Source: VRUE01 sp963718755
GTDB lineage: Bacteria; Actinomycetota; Thermoleophilia; Solirubrobacterales; 70-9
Direction of reading: 5' to 3'
Assembly (NCBI GenBank): GCA_963718755.1
Contig: OY970376.1
Coordinates: 62,001 to 126,000, forward strand
Length of the DNA: 64,000 bases
The notes beneath the pieces were generated by a model. It did not search any database and had not been told where the DNA came from. It saw only the letters and a program-made list of their open reading frames with translations. The position numbers were made by a program, and so were the translations under genes. Below, one piece after another: positions 59,281 through 64,000 of this stretch (within the stretch, counting starts at the first letter, position 1; every line of letters starts with the position of its first letter).

Positions 59281-59769
59281 TCAGCCGTCCGGGGTAAGGA
59301 CGATCAGCAGGCCGCCGTCGTCGTCGTAGGCCGGGAAGACGTCGGCAACCGCCTCAGCGGGAAGATCGCCCTCGGCGTTGACGGAGACCTTCTTGCCGAG
59401 CGAGCGCACGCCCCACTCGAGCGAGGTCTCGATCGGATCGGTGACGCCATTGCCGTCTTGGTCGGCGCTCTCACCGCCGTCACCGGCCTGCAGCCACTGC
59501 AGGCCGAGGACCTCTTTGACCGGGCGGCCGATCACGTCCTCGTCGGTCAGCCCAGTCAGCTCGAAGCTGCCGCGGCCGGCGTCGATCACCCGTGCCTGCT
59601 GATCGCAGACGAAGAAGGCCGCGTTCGGCGCCGGGTAGTAGTCGTCGAGCAACTCGAAAACGAAGCCGAACCCGCATTTCGAGCAGCCCTTCGGGCGCGA
59701 GCTGAAGCCGGCTGTCCGGTCCCCGCTCAGCTCCCTGTTCCCGCAGTTCGGGCAGATGAAGAAAGGCAT
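59281..59769 (-). CDS. Zinc-ribbon plus PAS-like domain protein in the yajC position
   Basis: A 162-residue protein with an N-terminal zinc ribbon (FFICPNCGNREL ... CSKCGFGF), then a PAS-like domain of ~50 residues (NAAFFVCDQQARVIDAGRGS; LTGLTDEDVIGRPVKEVLGL) and an acidic region with an Asp-rich patch (DQDGNGVTDP) resembling a calcium-binding loop. I know no family with this layout. It is placed between ruvB and secDF, where many bacteria have yajC, but it lacks any membrane segment and is not YajC. It may be a cytosolic sensor; function unknown. Confidence 0.8.
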   Translation of the reverse strand: MPFFICPNCGNRELSGDRTAGFSSRPKGCSKCGFGFVFELLDDYYPAPNAAFFVCDQQARVIDAGRGSFELTGLTDEDVIGRPVKEVLGLQWLQAGDGGESADQDGNGVTDPIETSLEWGVRSLGKKVSVNAEGDLPAEAVADVFPAYDDDGGLLIVLTPDG

Positions 59770-59784
59770 CCCTGCTCAGGTTAC

Positions 59785-60858
59785 TCAGAACAGGCTTTTC
59801 GTTCCTTCGGGCGCGGGCATTCCGAGGTGCTCATAAGCACGCTCGGTCAGCACCCGGCCGCGGGGGGTGCGATGCAGCAGGCCCTGCTGCAGCAGGTAGG
59901 GCTCGAGCACGTCCTCGATCGTGTCCTGCTCCTCGCCGATCGCAACCGCGAGGGTCGAGAGGCCGACAGGACCGCCACCGAACTTGCTCGCGACGGTGTC
60001 GAGCAGGTTGCGATCGCTGCGGTCGAGGCCGCCGGCATCGACCTCGAGCATTGCCAAGCCGGCGGCCGCGGTCTCCGCATCGACGCCGCCGTTGCCCTTG
60101 ACCTGGGCGAAGTCGCGCACCCGCTTCAGCAGCCGGTTGGCGACCCGGGGCGTGCCCCGCGAGCGGGCCGCGATCGTTCGCGCCCCCTCGGCGTCGATCT
60201 CGACTTCGAGGATGCCCGCCGAGCGCTCGACGATCTCCGCCAGATGCTCGGGGCTGTAGTGCTCGAGCCGGTGGCAAACGCCAAAGCGATCGCGCAGCGG
60301 CGTCGTCAGCAGACCGGCTCGCGTCGTTGCGCCGACCAGCGTGAACGGAGGCAGCGGCAGGGTAACGGTGCGGGCACCGGCGCCCTGGCCGAGCACGACC
60401 GGCAACTCGCCGTCCTCCATCGCCGGGTAGAGCGTCTCCTCAACGGCACGGCCGAGCCGGTGGATCTCATCGACGAAGAAAACGCTGCCCGGCTCCAGCG
60501 AGGTGAGAAACGAGGCGATATCGGCCTTGCGCTCCAGCGCCGGCCCGGCGGTCTGCACCAGCGGCACTTCCATCTCAGCGGCGACGATGTGGGCGAGCGA
60601 AGTCTTGCCGAGGCCAGGCGGGCCGGCGAGAAGCACATGATCCAGCGGCTCGCCACGGCGGCGCGCGGCCTCGAGAAAGATGCCGAGCTGCTCGGTCACC
60701 TGCGTCTGGTTGACGAAATCGGAGAGGCTCGGGGGCCGCAGCGAGCGGTCAAGGTCCTCGTCGGGGGCCTCTGCCCGTGCGTCGTGGACGCGAACCTCGG
60801 CATCCACCGGCACCGGCTCCTCATCGACTCCAGGAGTGCGTATTCGCTTTTCGCTCAT
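59785..60858 (-). CDS. ruvB: Holliday junction branch-migration ATPase RuvB
   Basis: Hexameric motor that drives Holliday junctions with RuvA; 357 residues. N-terminal RPPSLSDFVNQTQV, Walker A AGPPGLGKTSLAHI, Walker B VFFVDEIHRLG, sensor 1 VGATTRAGLLTTPLRDRF and the C-terminal winged helix (EPYLLQQGLLHRTPRGR). An extra N-terminal ~35 residues precede the core. ATG 60858 overlaps ruvA (ATGA). Confidence 0.98.
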   Translation of the reverse strand: MSEKRIRTPGVDEEPVPVDAEVRVHDARAEAPDEDLDRSLRPPSLSDFVNQTQVTEQLGIFLEAARRRGEPLDHVLLAGPPGLGKTSLAHIVAAEMEVPLVQTAGPALERKADIASFLTSLEPGSVFFVDEIHRLGRAVEETLYPAMEDGELPVVLGQGAGARTVTLPLPPFTLVGATTRAGLLTTPLRDRFGVCHRLEHYSPEHLAEIVERSAGILEVEIDAEGARTIAARSRGTPRVANRLLKRVRDFAQVKGNGGVDAETAAAGLAMLEVDAGGLDRSDRNLLDTVASKFGGGPVGLSTLAVAIGEEQDTIEDVLEPYLLQQGLLHRTPRGRVLTERAYEHLGMPAPEGTKSLF

Positions 60859-61445
60859 GCTGCTTTCCTGCCGCCGGCCTTGCGTAGGGCGGTCGCAAGC
60901 AGGTCCTCCGGGTCGCTGCCCTCGATCCCGTCGAGCAGCTGCTCGGCTTCCAGCGGCGCGTAGCCGAGGTTGACCAGGCCATCGCGGGCAAGCGCGCGCG
61001 GATCGCCGTCGCTGGTGGCCAGGATCACCTCTTCCTCCAGCGCCCCCGCGACCTTCTCGCGCAGCTCGACGATTATCCGCTCGGCCGTCCGCTTGCCGAT
61101 TCCGGGCACCGCCTGGAATCGTTTCGCATCCCCGGCGGCAATTGCCCGCAGCAACTCACGCGCCGGGCCGCCGGAAAGCGCCGCGATCGCCACTTTCGGC
61201 CCGACGCCGCTGACCGAGATCAGCTGGCCAAAAAGGTCGCGCTCCTCCTCAGAGGCGAAACCGAAGAGCGCCAGCGAGTCCTCGCGCGCAATCAGCTCCG
61301 CGTGCAGGAAGGCCTCGCGCCCGGTCGCCGGTACAACCTTCAGCGTCTCGGCCGAGACCGTCAGCCGGTAGCCGACTCCGCCGGCGTCGATCACGACGTG
61401 ATCGGGGCGCCGCACCATCACCTCGCCCCGCACAGCGGCGATCAC
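60855..61445 (-). CDS. ruvA: Holliday junction DNA-binding protein RuvA
   Basis: Tetramer that binds Holliday junctions and recruits RuvB; 196 residues. The OB domain starts MIAAVRGEVMVRRPDHVVID; helix-hairpin-helix motifs are LISVSGVGPKVAIAALSG and FQAVPGIGKRTAERIIVEL; domain III (LVNLGYAPLEAEQLLDGI) binds RuvB. GTG 61445 overlaps ruvC (GTGA). Confidence 0.97.
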   Translation of the reverse strand: MIAAVRGEVMVRRPDHVVIDAGGVGYRLTVSAETLKVVPATGREAFLHAELIAREDSLALFGFASEEERDLFGQLISVSGVGPKVAIAALSGGPARELLRAIAAGDAKRFQAVPGIGKRTAERIIVELREKVAGALEEEVILATSDGDPRALARDGLVNLGYAPLEAEQLLDGIEGSDPEDLLATALRKAGGRKAA

Positions 61446-61954
61446 TGGGCGATTCCTTCGGCCAACTCGACAGCTTCGCGCCGGCCGGCGCCTCCGCCAT
61501 GGCAGATCGCCACCGCAAGGGCATCGGCGGCATGGTCGGGAGTCGGCAGCTCGGGCAGCCCAAGCAGCGTCCCAACCATCCGCTGGACCTGCTTCTTGCC
61601 GGCCGCGCCGCTGCCGCAGACAGCCATCTTGATCGCCTGCGGGGTGTAGGTGAAGCAGCCGACTCCGGCCTGAGCAGCCGCCAGCATCGCCACCCCGCTT
61701 GCCCTGCCGACGGTCATCGCCGTCTGCACGTTCTTGCCGAAGAAGACGTCCTCGAGCGCCAGCGCCGCCGGCTCGTGCCAGGCGATCAGCTCGACCAAGG
61801 AGCCGTGGATCCGCTCGAGCCGGCGCTCCATCGGCAGCTCGGCCGTGGTTTCGACCACACCGCCATCGAGCGCAACCATGCGGTTGCCCTCGACCCGGAC
61901 GATGCCGAATCCGAGGTTGGCGGCGCCGGGGTCGATCCCCATCACGACTTGCAT
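61442..61954 (-). CDS. ruvC: Holliday junction resolvase RuvC
   Basis: Endonuclease that resolves Holliday junctions, RNase H fold, 170 residues. Acidic active-site residues lie in VMGIDPGAANLGFG (Asp8), LALEDVFFGKN (Glu) and TPDHAADALAVAICH (Asp pair). First of the ruvCAB trio; yebC lies 47 nt upstream on the same strand. Confidence 0.97.
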   Translation of the reverse strand: MQVVMGIDPGAANLGFGIVRVEGNRMVALDGGVVETTAELPMERRLERIHGSLVELIAWHEPAALALEDVFFGKNVQTAMTVGRASGVAMLAAAQAGVGCFTYTPQAIKMAVCGSGAAGKKQVQRMVGTLLGLPELPTPDHAADALAVAICHGGGAGRREAVELAEGIAQ

Positions 61955-62001
61955 AGAAAGTGATTCTGGGAGAAGCCCCGGATGCCTTCGTCCGCGGGCG
62001 G

Positions 62002-62751
62002 CTAGGCGGCTAGTTTCTGGAGGACGTCGTCGGGGATGTCGAAGTTGGCGTGGACCTCGTTGACGTCATCGTCGTCTTCGAGGGCCTCAATCAGGCCCAG
62101 CAACGATTTCGCGTCGTTGCCCTTGACCTCAACCGTGCTTTTCGGCTCCATCGCTATGTCAGAGGATTGGATCTCGACGCCGCCCTCCTCCAGCGCCTCG
62201 CGGACGGCGCTGAGGCTCGCCGGCTCGCAGAGCACCCGCAGCAGCTCGCCCTCCTCGCGCACGTCCTCGGCGCCGGCGTCGATCGCCGCGATCAGATCGT
62301 CCTCGCCGTAGCGGGCGCCGTCGACCGCCAAGACTCCGCGCTTCTCGAAGATCCAGGCGACGGAGCCGGGCTCGCCAAGGCTGCCGTCGTGCTTGCTGAA
62401 GGCGTGCCTCACTTCGGCGCTGGTGCGATTGCGGTTGTCGGTCAGCGCCTCAACCAAGACCGCGGCGCCGCCCGGCCCGTAGCCCTCGAAGATGACCCTC
62501 TCGATCGCCTCCGCATCGGCGCCGACGCCCGTGCCGCGATCGATCGCGCGCTGGATGTTGTCCTTGGGCATCGAAGCGTCGCGGGCCTTCTGCACCGCGG
62601 TCGCCAAGGCTGGATTGTTCTCCGGCTCGCCGCCCCCGTCGCGGGCCGCAACCGTGATCGCGCGCGCGAGCTTGGTGAAGAGCTTGCCGCGTTTGGCGTC
62701 GGCGGCGCCCTTCTTGTGTTTGATCGAGGACCACTTCGAATGCCCAGACAT
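62002..62751 (-). CDS. yebC: YebC/PmpR-family protein
   Basis: TACO1/YebC family, 249 residues, linked in recent work to translation of difficult (polyproline) stretches and in some species to transcription control. The start MSGHSKWSSIKHKKGAADAK is diagnostic; later YEGYGPGGAAVLVEALTDN-type sequence (FEGYGPGGAAVLVEALTDNR) and the ELLRVLCEPASL region match. Position before ruvC is conserved across bacteria. Confidence 0.96.
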   Translation of the reverse strand: MSGHSKWSSIKHKKGAADAKRGKLFTKLARAITVAARDGGGEPENNPALATAVQKARDASMPKDNIQRAIDRGTGVGADAEAIERVIFEGYGPGGAAVLVEALTDNRNRTSAEVRHAFSKHDGSLGEPGSVAWIFEKRGVLAVDGARYGEDDLIAAIDAGAEDVREEGELLRVLCEPASLSAVREALEEGGVEIQSSDIAMEPKSTVEVKGNDAKSLLGLIEALEDDDDVNEVHANFDIPDDVLQKLAA

Positions 62752-62776
62752 CGTTTTGCCATTCTATGAGCAAGGG

Positions 62777-63220
62777 ATGCGCTCGGAGACGATCACCCAT
62801 CCACATGGCACGAGCCCGGTTCGAGGCTTGGCTGCAAGTGTCGTCTTCGTCGTGATGCTGTTCGCCGCCCTGGCACTATGGACCGCGATTCCCCTGGGCT
62901 GGATCTGGATCGGCTCAAAGGTCGCCACGTCACAGTTCCCGGCGGAGGGCCCCTACGCCGTGGTCGCGGTGGGGATCATCGTCACGATCCTGGCCGACGC
63001 CTGGCTGATCGGCCGCCTCAACGCTCTCTACGAACGGATCACCGGGACCAACCGGCTGACGCCGATGCGGCCCAGCTGGCTGAAGAGCATGCGCGACACC
63101 GGCTCCACCGCCTCGACCACCGTGGTCGAGGCGGTGATGATGGGCTCGGTACTGCTCGCCGGCTTCGTCTTCGTCGCCTGGTTCTTCCTGCTGGCCGGAT
63201 CCCCCCTGCCAAATCAGTAG
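62777..63220 (+). CDS. Membrane protein with three predicted helices
   Basis: Unknown 147-residue protein, divergent from yebC. Hydrophobic segments: about 18-44 (VVFVVMLFAALALWTAIPLG), 59-78 (AVVAVGIIVTILADAWLIGR) and 117-141 (AVMMGSVLLAGFVFVAWFFL). A basic cytoplasmic loop (RLNALYERITGTNRLTPMR) lies between the last two. ATG 62777 is chosen because it starts just ahead of the first helix; the frame is open further upstream across yebC but that is unlikely. Family not recognised. Confidence 0.75.
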   Translation: MRSETITHPHGTSPVRGLAASVVFVVMLFAALALWTAIPLGWIWIGSKVATSQFPAEGPYAVVAVGIIVTILADAWLIGRLNALYERITGTNRLTPMRPSWLKSMRDTGSTASTTVVEAVMMGSVLLAGFVFVAWFFLLAGSPLPNQ

Positions 63221-63235
63221 CTGGCGACGCAGCGC

Positions 63236-64000
63236 TTAGACGACGAACTTCCCGTCTTCCTGCATCACGGTGCCGTCGACTTCGAGCTTGCCGCCGAGTC
63301 GCAGGTCGCAGACCAGGTCGGTGTGGACCGCCGACTCGTTGACGCCGCCGGACTCGGGGTAGCTCTTGCCCACCGCCATGTGGACCGTGCCTCCGAGCTT
63401 CTCGTCGAGCAGGACCTCGCGGGTGCCGCGATCGATCGCGTAGTTGGTGCCGATCCCAAGCTCGCCGAGGCGGCGCGCGCCGGCGTCGGTGTCGAGCAGC
63501 TCGACCAAGAACTCCTCACCGCGCTCGGCGCTCGCGTCGACGACCTTGCCGGCCTCGAAGCGCAGGTGTACGCCGGCAACCTCGCGGCCGCCGATCGTCG
63601 CCGGCAGGTGGAAGGTCACCTCGCCCTCGACCGAGTCCTCGATCGGGCCGGTGAAGAACTCGCCGTCGGGCATGTTGTGGCGGCCGTCGCAGGGGATGAA
63701 CTTGCGCCCGGCGATCCCCAGCTTGACGTCGGTCCCCGGCGCGGTGACCCGGACCTCCTCGCGACCCTCGATCCACTCCGCCAGCCGCGTGGTCTCGGCC
63801 GAGGCCCGCTTCCAGGCCGTCAGCGGATCGTCGTCGCCGTCGGCCAGGCAAGCGCCGTAGTAGAAGTCCTCGTAGTCGGCCAGGCTCATCTCCGCCTCCG
63901 CCGCATAGGCGTTGGTCGGGAAGAGCGTGTAGCACCAGCGGAACTCGCCCTTCGCACTGCGCTCCATCGCCCGGTTCAGCAGCTCTCCCGTGGCCGCCTG
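63236..64000 (-). CDS. M29-family aminopeptidase, 5' part outside window
   Basis: C-terminal ~254 residues of a thermophilic-type (AmpS/PepS) metallo-aminopeptidase. The frame is open to the window edge (upstream codons read QAATGELLNRAM), so the gene begins beyond 64000. Diagnostic pieces: NMPDGEFFTGPIEDSVEG, ELGIGTNYAIDRGTREVLLDEK, GTVHMAVGKSYPESGGVNES and AVHTDLVCDL, which hold the metal ligands. Family members have about 370-410 residues. It converges with the small membrane protein, 15 nt away. Confidence 0.92.
   Translation of the reverse strand, partial: QAATGELLNRAMERSAKGEFRWCYTLFPTNAYAAEAEMSLADYEDFYYGACLADGDDDPLTAWKRASAETTRLAEWIEGREEVRVTAPGTDVKLGIAGRKFIPCDGRHNMPDGEFFTGPIEDSVEGEVTFHLPATIGGREVAGVHLRFEAGKVVDASAERGEEFLVELLDTDAGARRLGELGIGTNYAIDRGTREVLLDEKLGGTVHMAVGKSYPESGGVNESAVHTDLVCDLRLGGKLEVDGTVMQEDGKFVV

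Overview
The window is a strongly G+C-rich chromosomal segment carrying almost only housekeeping genes. An mIHF gene upstream of gmk-rpoZ-coaBC, the dapA/rnj-dapB-M16-pnp-rpsO-ribF-truB-rbfA-infB-nusA block and the rel-recJ-secDF-ruvBAC-yebC block together point to Actinomycetota. A class such as Thermoleophilia is my guess and was not tested. I see no prophage, insertion sequence, CRISPR array or plasmid function.

Layout. 1-7 kb: 3' part of nfo, a DCC-family redox protein, an acyl-CoA dehydrogenase, a Cys-rich unknown and dnaE. 7-9.2 kb: a two-component pair on the + strand, closed by a terminator. 9.3-25.5 kb: one long minus-strand run, rimP-nusA-infB-rbfA-nrnA-truB-ribF-rpsO-prx-dsbA-pnp-M16-dapB-amidase-dapA-rnj, mostly joined by ATGA/GTGA/TGATG overlaps. 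25.8-28.3 kb: mihF-gmk-rpoZ-coaBC. 28.4-37.4 kb: the pyrimidine operon pyrR-pyrB-pyrC-carA-carB-pyrKD behind a PyrR-binding RNA; pyrE and pyrF are not in the cluster. 37.5-43.7 kb: rnz, tRNA-Arg(CCG), a membrane-anchored unknown, an SRAP DNA-repair protein, a CDP-glucose pair (rfbF/rfbG) and a metallophosphoesterase. 43.8-45.5 kb: a SAM-I riboswitch ahead of a threonine-synthase-like gene and a CysO-like sulfur carrier. 45.6-51.2 kb (+ strand): corA, HIT, phosphohexomutase, MBL hydrolase, an unknown and a lipid kinase. 51.2-62.8 kb (- strand): rel, recJ, a small membrane protein, fused secDF, a zinc-ribbon/PAS protein, ruvBAC and yebC. The right end has a membrane protein and the 3' part of an M29 aminopeptidase.

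The most unusual signal is a set of long, perfect or near-perfect inverted repeats (12-27 bp arms, roughly 20-95 nt spacers) at gene ends and, in two cases, inside genes. Two of them (849-993 and 1467-1611) share a core of about 90 nt while their outer arms and inner hairpins differ in sequence yet stay paired, as expected of a mobile palindrome or structured RNA. Two others (in pyrKD and recJ) are about 105 nt, share a central motif and are read through in frame; the one in pyrKD sits exactly at the PyrK/PyrD junction and may have created the fusion. A second theme is a 13-nt motif found 28-34 nt before the start codons of gmk, carB and the phosphohexomutase. The third is the SAM riboswitch/ThrC-like/sulfur-carrier operon, which looks like a methionine (homocysteine) route rather than a threonine gene. 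No stretch over 300 bases lacks content: the largest gap between genes (45290-45609) holds the riboswitch, its terminator and the corA leader.
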